Origin: Gemmatimonas sp.
GTDB taxonomy: Bacteria > Gemmatimonadota > Gemmatimonadetes > Gemmatimonadales > Gemmatimonadaceae
Length of the DNA: 60,863 bases
Assembly (NCBI RefSeq): GCF_021298855.1
Contig: NZ_JAJTHI010000029.1
Coordinates: forward strand, 1 to 60,863
Direction of reading: 5' to 3'
The translations under genes and the position numbers were made by a program. This document shows positions 12,903 through 22,867 of the stretch, one piece after another (position 1 is the stretch's first letter; each line of letters starts with the position of its first letter). A model generated the notes under the pieces. That model did no database searches, was not told the DNA's origin, and worked only from the letters and a program-made list of their open reading frames with translations.

Positions 12903-13887
12903 GGAGGAGGTCTTCGATGATGTCGTCGAGTGAACGCTGCGCGCGCCATCCGGTGGCGCGCTGCAGCTTTCGCGGATCCCCGATCAGCACGGGGACGTCA
13001 ACTGGTCGGACCAGCGCGGGGTCCTCGGTGGGAACGGCACGCGTCCCCGTGCGTGCGATCACCAGATCGAGGAGTTGCTGCACCGACCATCCGGTACCGC
13101 TGGCCACGTTGTACGCCTCGCCGGGCGTGCCCCGCTGACAGAGGGAAATATACGCAGCCACGACGTCACTTACATGCAGGAAGTCGCGAACCGGCGAGCG
13201 ATTCCCCACCAGCATGGGCGTCCCTGCGGGCGCACTGGCCAACGCCCGGGCGCGCTGCACCAGCGCCGGCAGGACGAAGCGCGGGGGCTGGCCGGCCCCA
13301 CTGTGATTGAAACTGCGGGCCACGACCACGGGCAGTCGGGTGGCACGCCAGACCTGGAGCGCCAGCAACTCCTGCGCTGCCTTGGTGGCCGCGTACACCG
13401 TTCGCGGCGCCTGGACCGCCTCCTCGCGCAACGGCATCACGTGTGAGTCGTGCCGGCCATACTGTTCGGCGCTTCCCACGATGAGCACCAAGGGGTCGAC
13501 CCCGCTTCGCTCGCGCTGACGGTCGAGCTGGTGGAGGAGCCGCGCCGTGGCCGTCACGTTCACATCCCAGGCGGTGGCCGGATCGGCCGCGGCGGTGGGC
13601 ACGTGGGAGATGGCCGCCAGATGCAGCACCGTGTTGGGCCGGGCCGCGTCGACCACGCGTCGCACGTAGTCCTCGTGGCGCAGGTCGCCCACGAACCACG
13701 TGGCCCCGTGGTCGGGCAGCGCCGCGCCGCCGCCCGTGTCGCGGGAGTCCGACGGCATCGCCAGCGCGAACACCTCGGTGCCCTGGGCCCGCAGGGCGGG
13801 CAGCAGCCATTGCCCCACGAAGCCCGCGGCGCCGGTCACGAGGACACGCCCGAGGGGCCGATCACCCGGTGGCGTCACAGTCGGCAT
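12886..13887 (-). CDS. rmd: GDP-6-deoxy-D-mannose reductase (NAD-dependent epimerase family)
   Basis: Predicted to reduce GDP-4-keto-6-deoxy-mannose to GDP-D-rhamnose. The start at [11 protein letters not shown] (13887) precedes the glycine-rich [14 protein letters not shown] motif; a longer frame adds only low-complexity Arg/Ala sequence. The SDR YxxxK pair is present in [12 protein letters not shown], and [12 protein letters not shown] and [13 protein letters not shown] follow, as in Rmd. About 333 residues. It lies 35 bases downstream of gmd, whose product supplies the substrate. GDP-L-fucose synthase is less likely because its motifs differ; another 4-keto reductase is possible. Confidence 0.8.
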   Translation of the reverse strand: MPTVTPPGDRPLGRVLVTGAAGFVGQWLLPALRAQGTEVFALAMPSDSRDTGGGAALPDHGATWFVGDLRHEDYVRRVVDAARPNTVLHLAAISHVPTAAADPATAWDVNVTATARLLHQLDRQRERSGVDPLVLIVGSAEQYGRHDSHVMPLREEAVQAPRTVYAATKAAQELLALQVWRATRLPVVVARSFNHSGAGQPPRFVLPALVQRARALASAPAGTPMLVGNRSPVRDFLHVSDVVAAYISLCQRGTPGEAYNVASGTGWSVQQLLDLVIARTGTRAVPTEDPALVRPVDVPVLIGDPRKLQRATGWRAQRSLDDIIEDLLHAETF

Positions 13888-13922
13888 GCGGTCACCCTGA
13901 CGAGCATCCACGCGGGGGAGGG

Positions 13923-15044
<1,122 letters not shown>

Positions 15045-15266
15045 TTACGCGACGGCGACCTGACCGCGCGGGGCGCGCGGCACCTTGCCAGCGGCGAGGC
15101 AGCGCGTGCAGACCTTCACCTTGATGACTTTGCCCGCGTCGAGGGTGCGCACGACCTGGAGATTGGGCTTCCAGGTGCGGCGCGTCTTGTTGTTGGCGTG
15201 CGAGACGTTGTTGCCGTAGGCAACACCCTTGCCGCAGCTGTAGCAGCGATTGCGTTGAATGGCCAT
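15045..15266 (-). CDS. rpmB: Large ribosomal subunit protein bL28
   Basis: 73-residue ribosomal protein beginning [26 protein letters not shown], with the conserved [11 protein letters not shown] segment. Two Cys pairs, CYSC and CTRC, make it a zinc-binding (C+) form. It starts 10 bases after rplQ. In many bacteria rpmB pairs with rpmG elsewhere; its attachment to the end of the alpha operon is less usual. Confidence 0.95.
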   Translation of the reverse strand: MAIQRNRCYSCGKGVAYGNNVSHANNKTRRTWKPNLQVVRTLDAGKVIKVKVCTRCLAAGKVPRAPRGQVAVA

Positions 15267-15276
15267 GGGTGTGGTC

Positions 15277-15633
15277 TCAGCTGAGGATCAGTTCGATCCG
15301 CGCCATCTCCGCCCCGTCACCCTTGCGGTGCCCGGTCTTGAGAATGCGCGTGTAGCCGCCCGGGCGCGTGGCGAACGCGGGTCCGAGTTCCTGGAAGAGC
15401 TTGTCCGCGGCTTCCCGCTTCTGGACATGCTTGCCGGCGAGGCGGCGCGCATGGAGCGTGCCGGTGCGGGCCTTGGTGATGAGCTTTTCGACGAACGGGC
15501 GGAGCTCCTTGGCCTTGGCCTCGGTCGTCTCGATCGCGCCCTGCTCGATGAGCGAGGTCGCGAGATTGCGGAGCAGCGCGAGGCGCTGCTCACTGGTTCG
15601 CCGCAACTGGCGATTGGCCTTACGATGGCGCAT
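15277..15633 (-). CDS. rplQ: Large ribosomal subunit protein bL17
   Basis: 118-residue protein starting [29 protein letters not shown], the hallmark of bL17, with [12 protein letters not shown] following. It lies 5 bases after rpoA, the classical rpoA-rplQ order, and is certainly co-transcribed with it. Confidence 0.97.
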   Translation of the reverse strand: MRHRKANRQLRRTSEQRLALLRNLATSLIEQGAIETTEAKAKELRPFVEKLITKARTGTLHARRLAGKHVQKREAADKLFQELGPAFATRPGGYTRILKTGHRKGDGAEMARIELILS

Positions 15634-15638
15634 GGGCG

Positions 15639-16712
15639 TTAGTCCTCGTCGTCGTCGTCATCGGGCGCATTCTCGGCGGCGCGGCTGGGCGGGGTGCCCA
15701 TGTCGAGGATCCGGACACCGTCCGTGCTTTCCTCGTAGCGCATACCGAAGTTGAGCCCTTCCTTCTCGAGCAGCGCGGCGATTTCCTGCAGGGACTTCTT
15801 GCCGAAGTTCTTGACCTGAAGGATCTGCGCCTCGGTCTGGCGAACCAGATCGCCGAGCGAGCGGATGTTGGAGTTCTTGAGTGAATTGACGGAGCGCACC
15901 GACAATTCGAGGTCGTCGATGGGGGTACGGAACAGCTCGGCGAGCCGGATGGCGTCGGAGTTTGCGCCATCACCGGCGGTGCCGGGCTGCGCAGAGGCGG
16001 ACGAGCCGAACCCGACAAAGTACTGGAAGTGGGTTTGGGCCAGGGCCGCTGCGTAGCTCACCGCCTCCTCGGGCGACATGGTGCCGTTGGTTTCGACGGT
16101 CAGCGTGAGCCGGTCGTAGTCGGTGCGCTGACCGACGCGGGTTTCCGCGACGGTGAAGTTGGCACGACGAACCGGGTTGTAGATGGCATCGATCCGCACG
16201 ACATCGACCGGGAGGTTCTTGTCGGCCGGATGCTGGTCGCTCTCGACGTAGCCGCGTCCCTTGTTCACGTAGAGTTCGACGGTGAAGTCGCGCTCGTCGG
16301 TGATGGTGAAGAGATGATGCGACGGATCGACGACGCGGACGCCCCCCGTGGCGATGATGTCTGCCGCGGTGACGGTGCCGGGACCCGCCTTGCTGATGCG
16401 CAGCACCGCCTGCTCCACTTCGTCGGGAAGGGAGAGGGTGAGCGTCTTGAGGTTCCCGATGATCTGGTGCACGTCCTCGACGACGCCGGTGATGGTCTGG
16501 TGCTCGTGCACCACCCCGTCGATGCGGAACGCCCACACGGCCGAGCCGCGCAGCGACGACAGGAGCAGTCGGCGCATGGCGTTGCCCAGCGTGTGCCCGA
16601 AGCCGCGCTCGAGCGGCTGCAGGCGGAACTCGGCCAGATTGGGGGTGTCCTCGCGCTTGGTCGCTTCGACCAGCTGCGGACGCACCAGCCCGGAAAGATC
16701 GATGGTTGCCAT
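15639..16712 (-). CDS. rpoA: RNA polymerase alpha subunit
   Basis: Alpha subunit that nucleates RNA polymerase assembly and contacts UP elements and activators. The start at MATIDLSGLVRPQLV (16712) is preferred over an upstream frame extension. The N-terminal domain has the assembly motif ERGFGHTLGNAMRRLLLSSL. The C-terminal domain has LELSVRSVNSLKNSNIRSLGDLV and LQVKNFGKKSLQEI. An acidic tail (DDDDDED) ends it. About 357 residues, slightly longer than E. coli (329). It is 138 bases from rpsD and 5 bases from rplQ. Confidence 0.97.
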   Translation of the reverse strand: MATIDLSGLVRPQLVEATKREDTPNLAEFRLQPLERGFGHTLGNAMRRLLLSSLRGSAVWAFRIDGVVHEHQTITGVVEDVHQIIGNLKTLTLSLPDEVEQAVLRISKAGPGTVTAADIIATGGVRVVDPSHHLFTITDERDFTVELYVNKGRGYVESDQHPADKNLPVDVVRIDAIYNPVRRANFTVAETRVGQRTDYDRLTLTVETNGTMSPEEAVSYAAALAQTHFQYFVGFGSSASAQPGTAGDGANSDAIRLAELFRTPIDDLELSVRSVNSLKNSNIRSLGDLVRQTEAQILQVKNFGKKSLQEIAALLEKEGLNFGMRYEESTDGVRILDMGTPPSRAAENAPDDDDDED

Positions 16713-16817
16713 GAGAGGGTCTGGATCTGGAAGTGGTCTCACCACTCGCGAGAGTGGCGACGCTCTACCCCGCCCCGAACGCGCGGTAGACTCGTGAGGG
16801 GGTTCGGGCCCCGACCA

Positions 16818-16840
16818 GGGCGGGCGCAGCGCGCCCGCCC
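16818..16840 (-). promoter_or_regulatory. GC-rich hairpin between rpsD and rpoA
   Basis: Ten-base perfect arms, GGGCGGGCGC at 16818-16827 and GCGCCCGCCC at 16831-16840, with a 3-base loop. It sits just past the rpsD stop in an otherwise nearly gapless operon. It may be an attenuator, an RNA-processing site, or a place for ribosomal-protein feedback on rpoA. There is no T-tract. Confidence 0.4.
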
Positions 16841-16850
16841 TTGCAACGAT

Positions 16851-17486
16851 TTACTTGGAGTACAGTTCGACGACGAGCTGTTCCTGCGCGGCCAGCGGGA
16901 TGCTGGTGCGCGCGGGCTTCTCGAGCACGCGACCGCTGAACGACTCCTTGTCGACGGCGATCCACGAAAGCGAGCCGCCCTTCGACGCCTGCTCCATGGC
17001 ACTCATGACGAGCACGAGTTCGCGCGAGGACTGCTTCACGCGCACTTCCTCACCCGGCCGCACCTGGTACGACGGGATGTCGAGGAGGCGACCCTTCACC
17101 TCGATGTGCCGGTGACGGATGAGCTGACGCGCCGCCTTGCGGCTGGGCGCGAAACCCATGCGATACACGACATTGTCCAGACGGGTCTCGAGGGCGGCCA
17201 GCAGGTTGTGACCGGTGATGCCGGCCTGCGTGGACACCCGCTCGAACGTGTTGCGGAACTGCTTCTCGGAGATGCCGTAGATGCGCTTGATCTTCTGCTT
17301 CTCGCGCAGCTGCTTGGCGAACTCCGACATCTTCTTGCGGCGAGCCGTGGCCTGACCGTGCTGACCCGGGGCGTACGGACGACGCTCCACGGGGCACTTT
17401 TCGGTGAAGCACTTGGTGCCCTTCAGGAAGAGCTTGGCGCCCTCGCGACGGCACTGACGGCAGCTGGGACCAGTATAGCGAGCCAT
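16851..17486 (-). CDS. rpsD: Small ribosomal subunit protein uS4, zinc-binding form
   Basis: 211-residue uS4 starting MARYTGPSCRQCRREGAKLFLKG. Four Cys (SCRQC, KCFTEKC) near the N-terminus form the zinc site of C+ S4. The S4 RNA-binding domain follows (RLDNVVYRMGFAPSRKAARQLI and HIEVKGRLLDIPSYQVRPGE). It is 3 bases from rpsK. In E. coli S4 represses its own operon; the rpsD-rpoA gap hairpin could play a related role here. Confidence 0.98.
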   Translation of the reverse strand: MARYTGPSCRQCRREGAKLFLKGTKCFTEKCPVERRPYAPGQHGQATARRKKMSEFAKQLREKQKIKRIYGISEKQFRNTFERVSTQAGITGHNLLAALETRLDNVVYRMGFAPSRKAARQLIRHRHIEVKGRLLDIPSYQVRPGEEVRVKQSSRELVLVMSAMEQASKGGSLSWIAVDKESFSGRVLEKPARTSIPLAAQEQLVVELYSK

Positions 17487-17489
17487 GGA

Positions 17490-17867
17490 TCAGACCCTCC
17501 GGCGCTTGGGGGGACGGCAGCCGTTGTGCGGGATCGGGGTGACGTCGCGAATGGACTTCACCTGGAGACCCGCAGCGGCGAGCGCCTGGATGGCCGACTC
17601 GCGGCCGGAACCGGGACCCTGCACGCGCACGTGCACCCGGCGCACCCCGGCGGTGAGCGCTTCGCGCGCGCACTGCTCGGAGGCCACGGTGGCCGCGAAC
17701 GGCGTGGACTTCTTCGACCCCTTGAAGCCCGCCTTGCCGGCGGAGCCCCACGACACCGCGTTGCCATGCATGTCGGTGATCGTGATGGTCGTGTTGTTGA
17801 ACGTGGCGCTGACGTGGGCGATGCCTTCCGCCTCGACGACGCGCTTGGTCTTCTTCGCGGTAGCCAT
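17490..17867 (-). CDS. rpsK: Small ribosomal subunit protein uS11
   Basis: 125-residue uS11 with the conserved [20 protein letters not shown] start region and the C-terminal [20 protein letters not shown]. It lies 3 bases downstream of rpsM and 3 bases upstream of rpsD. Confidence 0.98.
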   Translation of the reverse strand: MATAKKTKRVVEAEGIAHVSATFNNTTITITDMHGNAVSWGSAGKAGFKGSKKSTPFAATVASEQCAREALTAGVRRVHVRVQGPGSGRESAIQALAAAGLQVKSIRDVTPIPHNGCRPPKRRRV

Positions 17868-17870
17868 GGC

Positions 17871-18248
17871 TTACTTGGTCACCTTCTTCTTGCCCGCGAT
17901 GGCGCGGCGCGGCCCCTTCTTGGTGCGCGCGTTCGTGTGCGTGCGCTGCCCGCGCACGGGGAGGCCACGACGGTGGCGCGTGCCACGGTAGGAGCCGATA
18001 TCCATCAGGCGCTTGATGTTCATCGCGACTTCGGTGCGCAGGGCACCTTCGACGCGGAAGTTGCGCTCGATTTCCTGACGGAGCTTGTTCAGGTCGGAGT
18101 CGTTCAGGTCGCGAACGCGCTGCGCGCTCGACACACCCGCGGCCTCGAGGATCTTCTGGGCGGTCTTGCGACCGATGCCGAAGATGTAGGTGAGGCCGAT
18201 CTCGATCTTCTTTTCACGCGGAAGATCGACGCCAGCAATACGTGCCAT
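17871..18248 (-). CDS. rpsM: Small ribosomal subunit protein uS13
   Basis: 125-residue uS13 starting [26 protein letters not shown], with the helix-two-turn-helix segment and the C-terminal [19 protein letters not shown]. It follows rpmJ by 15 bases. Confidence 0.98.
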   Translation of the reverse strand: MARIAGVDLPREKKIEIGLTYIFGIGRKTAQKILEAAGVSSAQRVRDLNDSDLNKLRQEIERNFRVEGALRTEVAMNIKRLMDIGSYRGTRHRRGLPVRGQRTHTNARTKKGPRRAIAGKKKVTK

Positions 18249-18263
18249 GTGTTATGCGCTCCC

Positions 18264-18380
18264 TTAGCCCTGACGCTGCTTGTGCTTCGGGTTGCGCTTG
18301 CAGATGATGCGAGTCACGCCCTGTCGCTTGACGACTTTGCAGTGCTCACAGATCGGCTTGACGCTGCTGCGAACTTTCAC
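18264..18380 (-). CDS. rpmJ: Large ribosomal subunit protein bL36
   Basis: A 38-residue protein read from a GTG start: [19 protein letters not shown], then [19 protein letters not shown]. The CEHC, the later Cys and the His form the zinc ribbon of C+ bL36. It precedes rpsM, as in most bacteria, but infA, map and secY are absent upstream; pyrF lies there instead, 205 bases away. A GAGGTGA stretch upstream of the GTG is a plausible ribosome binding site. Confidence 0.95.
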   Translation of the reverse strand: MKVRSSVKPICEHCKVVKRQGVTRIICKRNPKHKQRQG

Positions 18381-18549
18381 GGGTCACCTCGGCGCTCACG
18401 CGCCGACGGAGTCTCCCGCACCACCAGATGCTGGCGGCCGGCCGGACTCCCCATGCTGTTCATCGCTCATGAAGCATCGCGCCCCCCGGAGAGAGCACCG
18501 ATTCCGCGCACGAGCGAAGCGAAAGTGGCCAGCGGATTGGCCGGTGAAA

Positions 18550-18565
18550 TGCCCAAAAACGGGCA
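18550..18565 (-). terminator. Short hairpin with T-tail beyond pyrF
   Basis: On the minus strand TGCCC and GGGCA enclose a T-rich loop and are followed by TTTC. It lies about 20 bases after the pyrF stop and before rpmJ. It is a plausible terminator for the smpB-amidase-pyrD-pyrF unit, with the ribosomal promoter expected between 18,381 and 18,549. The stem has only 5 pairs. Confidence 0.4.
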
Positions 18566-18585
18566 AGACCCGAAGCCTAGCGGAC

Positions 18586-19314
18586 TTAGGCCATACCCGC
18601 AAGGGACCGATGGACCTCGGCCAGCGCCGCCACCGGATTGGCCGCCCCCGTCACCGCCCGGCCCAAGATGAGCCAGCGGGCCCCGGCTTCGGCTGCGGCG
18701 GCAGGGGTCATTACCCGGCGCTGATCGTGGGTCTCGCCGCCTGGCAGGCGAATGCCGGGAATGAGCAGTCCCAGGCGATCGCCGAAGGCGCTCCGCACCG
18801 CCGCCGCCTCATGGCCGGAGCACACGATCCCGGCGCCCTGCCCCTCGGCCACCAGCCCAGCCAACCGGAGCACCTCATCCTGCACCGTGACGCCCGTTCG
18901 CCCCCACGCGGACTCGACGCCGGCGGCATCCATGCTGGTGAGAATCGTGACACCAAGAATGCCACACCCCCCGTCGGGGCGGCCCGCCCGGGCGCCATCC
19001 ACGGCGGCGGCGATCATGTCGCGTCCCCCGCTCGCATGCACCGTGAGCAGGGACGCCCCATGCCGCGCCACGCTTCGCGCGGCCCCCTGAACCGTATTGG
19101 GGATGTCATGGAGCTTGAGGTCGACGAAGACCTCCTTCCCCAGCTCACGCAGCCACGACACGATGCCCGGCCCTTCGGCCGAGAAGAGCTCCAGCCCGAC
19201 CTTGTAGAAGCCGCAGGCCTCGCCCAGACCGCGCACGACTGCTTCCGCACCGGCGCGGTCGGGGACGTCGAGCGCAACGATGGGGATGACGGCAGGGGAG
19301 GTCACGTGGGCCAC
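18586..19314 (-). CDS. pyrF: Orotidine 5'-phosphate decarboxylase
   Basis: Last step of UMP synthesis. The 242-residue TIM-barrel protein has IVALDVPDRAGAEAVV at the N-terminus, the catalytic motif VFVDLKLHDIPNTV with its Asp-Lys-Asp network, LLTVHASGG, and a C-terminal phosphate-binding PGIRLPGG and LILGRAVTGA. It overlaps the end of pyrD by 13 bases, so expression should be coupled. Confidence 0.96.
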   Translation of the reverse strand: MAHVTSPAVIPIVALDVPDRAGAEAVVRGLGEACGFYKVGLELFSAEGPGIVSWLRELGKEVFVDLKLHDIPNTVQGAARSVARHGASLLTVHASGGRDMIAAAVDGARAGRPDGGCGILGVTILTSMDAAGVESAWGRTGVTVQDEVLRLAGLVAEGQGAGIVCSGHEAAAVRSAFGDRLGLLIPGIRLPGGETHDQRRVMTPAAAAEAGARWLILGRAVTGAANPVAALAEVHRSLAGMA

Positions 19315-20231
19315 TCCAAGGTCCCGATAATCGTGGTGAGGTCGCGGACGCCCTCGCGTGCGGCCCAGGCGGCCATTTGCCGCGCGATGCGTTCGGGGGC
19401 ACGGGGATCGCGGAGGGCCGCGGTGCCCACACCGACCAGTGACGCCCCGGCCAGCAGGTACTGAATGGCATCGTCTCCGGTGCTCACCCCACCCAGACCG
19501 ATGAGGGGAACCCCCGGCAGCGCCCGACTGACCCGCCAGGTGGCGAGCAACCCGATGGGAAGGACCGCCGGCCCGGACAGGCCGCCGCTGCCAAAGCTGA
19601 TCTTCGGTTTGCGCCGGTGCGTGTCGATGACGAGCCCTGGCATGGTATTCACCAGCGTGAGGCCGGTGGCGCCGCTGTCCACCGCCACCCGCGCGGTCTC
19701 GGTGATGGCGGCGCCGAGTGTGGGCGACAGCTTCACGAAGATCGGACGTGACGTCTTCGTACGCGCCGCCGACACGAGCGCGGCGAGTGCCTGCTGATCC
19801 GCACCGAACTCGAGACCGCCGGCCTTGACGTTGGGACAGCTCACATTGAGTTCGAACGCGTCGATGCCCGGCATTCCATCGATCGCGCCAACCACGGTGG
19901 CGAAGTCATCGATGCTGTTGCCGACCACGTTGACGAAGACCCGCGTGCCGGGGTGATGCCGCGGCAGCCACGGCAGATAGTCGCGCACGACGGCATCGAG
20001 CCCCGGGTTGGCCAGACCGATGGCGTTGATCATGCCGCCGGCGAATTCGCTGACGCGCAGTGCCGGATTCCCGGGGCGTGGCGCCACACTGACGGCCTTG
20101 GTGGCAATGGCCCCGACCGCATCGAGATCGACCACATCCTCGATCTCCATGCCGAAGCCGGCCGTCCCCGAGGCCAGAACGACGGGATTGCGAAAGGTCA
20201 GCCCGGCAACCTGCGTGGCGGGGAGGCTCAT
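19302..20231 (-). CDS. pyrD: Dihydroorotate dehydrogenase, class 1 (probably 1B)
   Basis: FMN enzyme oxidising dihydroorotate to orotate. The 309-residue protein has NPVVLASGTAGFG, the class 1 catalytic Cys in FELNVSCPNVKAGG, LTLVNTMPG and GLGGVSTGDDAIQYL. Cys in place of Ser marks class 1. Class 1B enzymes use a PyrK partner and NAD; pyrK is not in the window. It overlaps the amidase gene by 4 bases and pyrF by 13. Confidence 0.93.
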   Translation of the reverse strand: MSLPATQVAGLTFRNPVVLASGTAGFGMEIEDVVDLDAVGAIATKAVSVAPRPGNPALRVSEFAGGMINAIGLANPGLDAVVRDYLPWLPRHHPGTRVFVNVVGNSIDDFATVVGAIDGMPGIDAFELNVSCPNVKAGGLEFGADQQALAALVSAARTKTSRPIFVKLSPTLGAAITETARVAVDSGATGLTLVNTMPGLVIDTHRRKPKISFGSGGLSGPAVLPIGLLATWRVSRALPGVPLIGLGGVSTGDDAIQYLLAGASLVGVGTAALRDPRAPERIARQMAAWAAREGVRDLTTIIGTLEWPT

Positions 20232-21553
20232 CCACCCACCTTGCGCTCGTATTCGGCAAGGTACCGCACGACGGCATCGGCGATTCGCGAGGCAAGCTCC
20301 GCCTGCCGCTCCGACGCGGTCATGTAGGCCGCTTCGTTGCGATTCGTCCCGAAGCCGATTTCCACCAGTACGGCGGGCATGAAGGCCGTCACCAGCACCC
20401 GAAAACCGGCCTGCTTGACGCCGCGATTCGGACCGGGGTGCACGGTGCGCATGCCCGCCTGCACGAGCTGCGCGAGTCGCGCCGACTCCCGCAGGTGTTC
20501 ATTCTGCGCCATGTCCCGCATGATGAAGCCCAGCGGGTCATCGCGATTCACGTCGGCAGTGGTCTCGAAGCGGACGGCTTCGTTTTCCATCGCCTCCACT
20601 CGGCGCTCGTCTTCGGTCTTGGCTTCGGCGAGGAAGTAGGTCTCGAACCCTCGCGCGGCGCCGGGATTCTGCCAGCGGGGATTGGCGGCGTTCACGTGAA
20701 TGGAGACGAAGAGATCACCTTTGGCCTCGTTCGCGATCTTGCCGCGATCCGAGAGGGCAATGAGCGTGTCCGTCGTGCGGGTCATGACCACCTTCACGCC
20801 GCGCTCTTCGAGTGCGCGCCGCAAGTGTCTGGAGACGGCAAGAGTGATGTGCTTCTCGTACACCCGGGGCCCCCCGCCAATGGGTCCCGACATCCCGTTA
20901 TCGGGGCCGCCGTGTCCGGCATCGACCACCACCACACGTTGGCGTGCCCCTGGTCGGGACTCGGGCATCCGTACCGCCGTGCGGTCGGGCTCGGCGCGCA
21001 CGGACGCGTCCGCGGGCACGGACGCTGGGCGCCGGGTCGCGTCGTTGGCACGCCGACCGGCGGACACCGGAGCGAATCGCCGGATCTCCCGCTTCTCCGC
21101 GTCGAACAGCACCCCCGTACCGAGGCGCGGCAGCAGATCCGACGCGAGCGCGACCGGCACGTACAGCGCGCCGGCGGCCCGGAACACCTCGCGACCCAGC
21201 ACCAGCGTGTCGTCGCCGGCGATGACCAGCGACGTGCCCTGCTCGATACCCAACCCGACCGCCCCCACCTCGAACCGGAAGCGACCGGCGCGTACGGGAT
21301 CGCGCCGCAACCGCCCGCCCAGCGCCTCCGCGAGCGCATCGGCACGAAGGGCCAGCCCGCCATCCGGATGCAGCATGGCCGGCACGGGACGGGCGCGCTC
21401 GCCGAGTCGCGCCGTGAAGGGGGCCGGAGCTGACGGCGCCGTGGACGAGGCGGGCTGCGCCGACGCCGCCTGGGCGCCGAGCCCCAGCACGCCGAAAGCC
21501 CACGCGCCCCACCGCACGATCCGCCGCACCGCCCGCTGCACCCCGTACCTCAT
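20228..21553 (-). CDS. Secreted N-acetylmuramoyl-L-alanine amidase (Amidase_3)
   Basis: A zinc amidase that cleaves the bond between MurNAc and the stem peptide. A signal peptide (WGAWAFGVLGLGAQAASA) points to the periplasm. Residues about 55-160 resemble the copper-amine-oxidase N-terminal type wall-binding domain (LALRADALAEALGG; LYVPVALASDLLPRL). From about 210 the catalytic domain has VVVVDAGHGGPDNG, a Glu in VYEKHITLAVS, SIHVNAAN and VLVEIGFGTN, so the zinc ligands and catalytic Glu are all present. 441 residues. It overlaps smpB and pyrD by 4 bases each. Confidence 0.92.
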   Translation of the reverse strand: MRYGVQRAVRRIVRWGAWAFGVLGLGAQAASAQPASSTAPSAPAPFTARLGERARPVPAMLHPDGGLALRADALAEALGGRLRRDPVRAGRFRFEVGAVGLGIEQGTSLVIAGDDTLVLGREVFRAAGALYVPVALASDLLPRLGTGVLFDAEKREIRRFAPVSAGRRANDATRRPASVPADASVRAEPDRTAVRMPESRPGARQRVVVVDAGHGGPDNGMSGPIGGGPRVYEKHITLAVSRHLRRALEERGVKVVMTRTTDTLIALSDRGKIANEAKGDLFVSIHVNAANPRWQNPGAARGFETYFLAEAKTEDERRVEAMENEAVRFETTADVNRDDPLGFIMRDMAQNEHLRESARLAQLVQAGMRTVHPGPNRGVKQAGFRVLVTAFMPAVLVEIGFGTNRNEAAYMTASERQAELASRIADAVVRYLAEYERKVGG

Positions 21554-22020
21554 CGCTTGCGCAGTACCCGCGCGATTTCGCGTTCTGCATCGCGCTTCTT
21601 GAGGTCCTCGCGCTTGTCGTGCTGCTGCTTGCCGCGGGCGAGGGCAAGACGCGTCTTCACCTTGCCGCGCCGGAAATACAGGTCGAGCGGAACGAGCGTG
21701 AGCCCATGACGCTCGACCGATCCGATGAGTCGGCGAATCTCACGCTTGTGGAGCAGCAACTTGCGCGTGCGGGTGGCCTCGTGGTTGAACACGTTGCCGT
21801 GTCCGTAGGCCCCGATGTGCAAGTTCAGCAGGAACACCTCGCCATCCTTCACGTACCCGAAGGCGTCGGTGAGGTTGGCCCGGCCATCCCGCAACGCCTT
21901 CACCTCGGTCCCGGTGAGGACGAGACCGGCCTCCCACGTGTCGAGGATTTCGTACTCGTGGCGGGCGCGCTTGTTTCGCGCAATCAGTTCCGTCGGTTCT
22001 TCGGTGTCCGTGTTGGCCAT
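21550..22020 (-). CDS. smpB: SsrA-binding protein SmpB
   Basis: Partner of tmRNA in ribosome rescue. The 156-residue protein has YEILDTWEAGLVLTGTEVKALR, GRANLTDAFGYVKDGEVFL and the C-terminal helix with GKQQHDKREDLKKRDAEREI. It is the first gene of the unit with the amidase, pyrD and pyrF. ssrA itself was not found in the window. Confidence 0.97.
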   Translation of the reverse strand: MANTDTEEPTELIARNKRARHEYEILDTWEAGLVLTGTEVKALRDGRANLTDAFGYVKDGEVFLLNLHIGAYGHGNVFNHEATRTRKLLLHKREIRRLIGSVERHGLTLVPLDLYFRRGKVKTRLALARGKQQHDKREDLKKRDAEREIARVLRKR

Positions 22021-22186
22021 ACGTGCAGAAACGTAATCGTTTCGGCGACCATCCTGCGGCGGTCGCGGAAGCCCGGGTCACGGTTGTTGTCGTCGGCGTT
22101 GACTTTCGGCCCACTCCCGATCTATTCTTCCCGCCCTGCCGCTCCTGCGGGCAAACGGCGTTGCCGGTGCCTGCCGGACGGGTTCT

Positions 22187-22270
22187 GCCGGAGTGGTGGA
22201 ATTGGTAGACGCGCTGCGTTCAGGGCGCAGTGTCCGCAAGGACGTGCCGGTTCGAGTCCGGCCTTCGGCA
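22187..22270 (+). tRNA. tRNA-Leu (anticodon CAG)
   Basis: A complete cloverleaf. Acceptor GCCGGAG pairs with CTTCGGC (one G-U). The anticodon stem CTGCG/CGCAG surrounds TTCAGGG with anticodon CAG at 22221-22223. A long class II variable arm (TGTCCGCAAGGACG) and the T-arm GCCGGTTCGAGTCCGGC follow. The discriminator is A at 22270, followed by CC only, so the full CCA end is not encoded. It is the only intact tRNA in the window. Confidence 0.97.
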
Positions 22271-22281
22271 CCTGAGTACCC

Positions 22282-22320
22282 ATCACGGGCAGCGGTCGCT
22301 TCGGCGCCGCTGCCCGTGGT
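22282..22320 (+). terminator. Strong hairpin between tRNA-Leu and the convergent gene
   Basis: Fourteen paired positions (22282-22295 with 22307-22320, one G-U) around an 11-base loop. It sits 12 bases after the tRNA and just beyond the stop of the convergent minus-strand gene, so it could serve both directions. No T-run on either side. Confidence 0.5.
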
Positions 22321-22324
22321 GCGT

Positions 22325-22858
22325 TCAGCCCCGCAGTGCGCTGGGGCGTACGTCGTCCGGGAGAGAAGCGGCCCCGAATGCATGGCGCAGGGCTTCATTC
22401 ATGGCGGTGCGCGTTTCCTGCACGAACTGCGTCGCGCGCTGGAGTCCCGCGGTGTCCGGGTGCTCGACGCCGGCGGCGCTCAGCATGACACGGGCCAGCC
22501 GCGTCGCCGGCGAGTCCACTGTGCCGCGTACCGCAAGCGCCGCGCAGTAGGCGCGCCAGCGTTCGCTCCAGGCCAGACCGTCGGCTGGTGCCCGCCGCGC
22601 TTCCGCCGCCAGCACCGGCGCGAGCTGGTGGGTGACGTCGGCGTGTGTCCGGTCGTCGAGCGCGTCACGCTCGGCCACGATGAGGCCGATGGCCCGCCGC
22701 GCGAAGTGGAACTCGCGTCTCGCGGTGGGCGTGTCGGGTGCCAGCGCGAAGAGCCAGCCCATGGCCTCGTCGTCGGGTTCGCGCAGCAGGTAGTTGAGGT
22801 ACATCTCGACGCGGTGCCGCTGCGCACGCGCCGCCTGCCAATCGGCCCACAGCCCCAT
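22325..22858 (-). CDS. Hypothetical protein, all-helical
   Basis: 177 residues, start MGLWADWQAARAQRHRVEMYLNYLLREPDD. I do not recognise a family. The sequence looks wholly alpha-helical with many Arg and Ala and no signal peptide, membrane span or cysteine cluster. It lies 9 bases downstream of the Rrf2-type regulator gene and is probably translated from the same message, so it may be under that regulator. Base composition is like its neighbours. Confidence 0.65.
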   Translation of the reverse strand: MGLWADWQAARAQRHRVEMYLNYLLREPDDEAMGWLFALAPDTPTARREFHFARRAIGLIVAERDALDDRTHADVTHQLAPVLAAEARRAPADGLAWSERWRAYCAALAVRGTVDSPATRLARVMLSAAGVEHPDTAGLQRATQFVQETRTAMNEALRHAFGAASLPDDVRPSALRG

Positions 22859-22867
22859 ATTGGCCGA

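Noticed and set aside
10968-12920. 650-codon plus-strand frame across carB
   Set aside because: Opposite-strand reading of a well conserved gene; no known domain.
18396-18602. Short frame upstream of rpmJ that could have been infA or an S13-operon leader peptide
   Set aside because: Sequence (RARNRCSLRGARC, then GESGRPPASGG) has no IF-1 or leader-peptide features and no ribosome binding site.
16029-18671. 880-codon plus-strand frame across the alpha operon
   Set aside because: Antisense to rpoA, rpsD, rpsK, rpsM and rpmJ; composition is that of a GC shadow and the ribosomal genes are certain.
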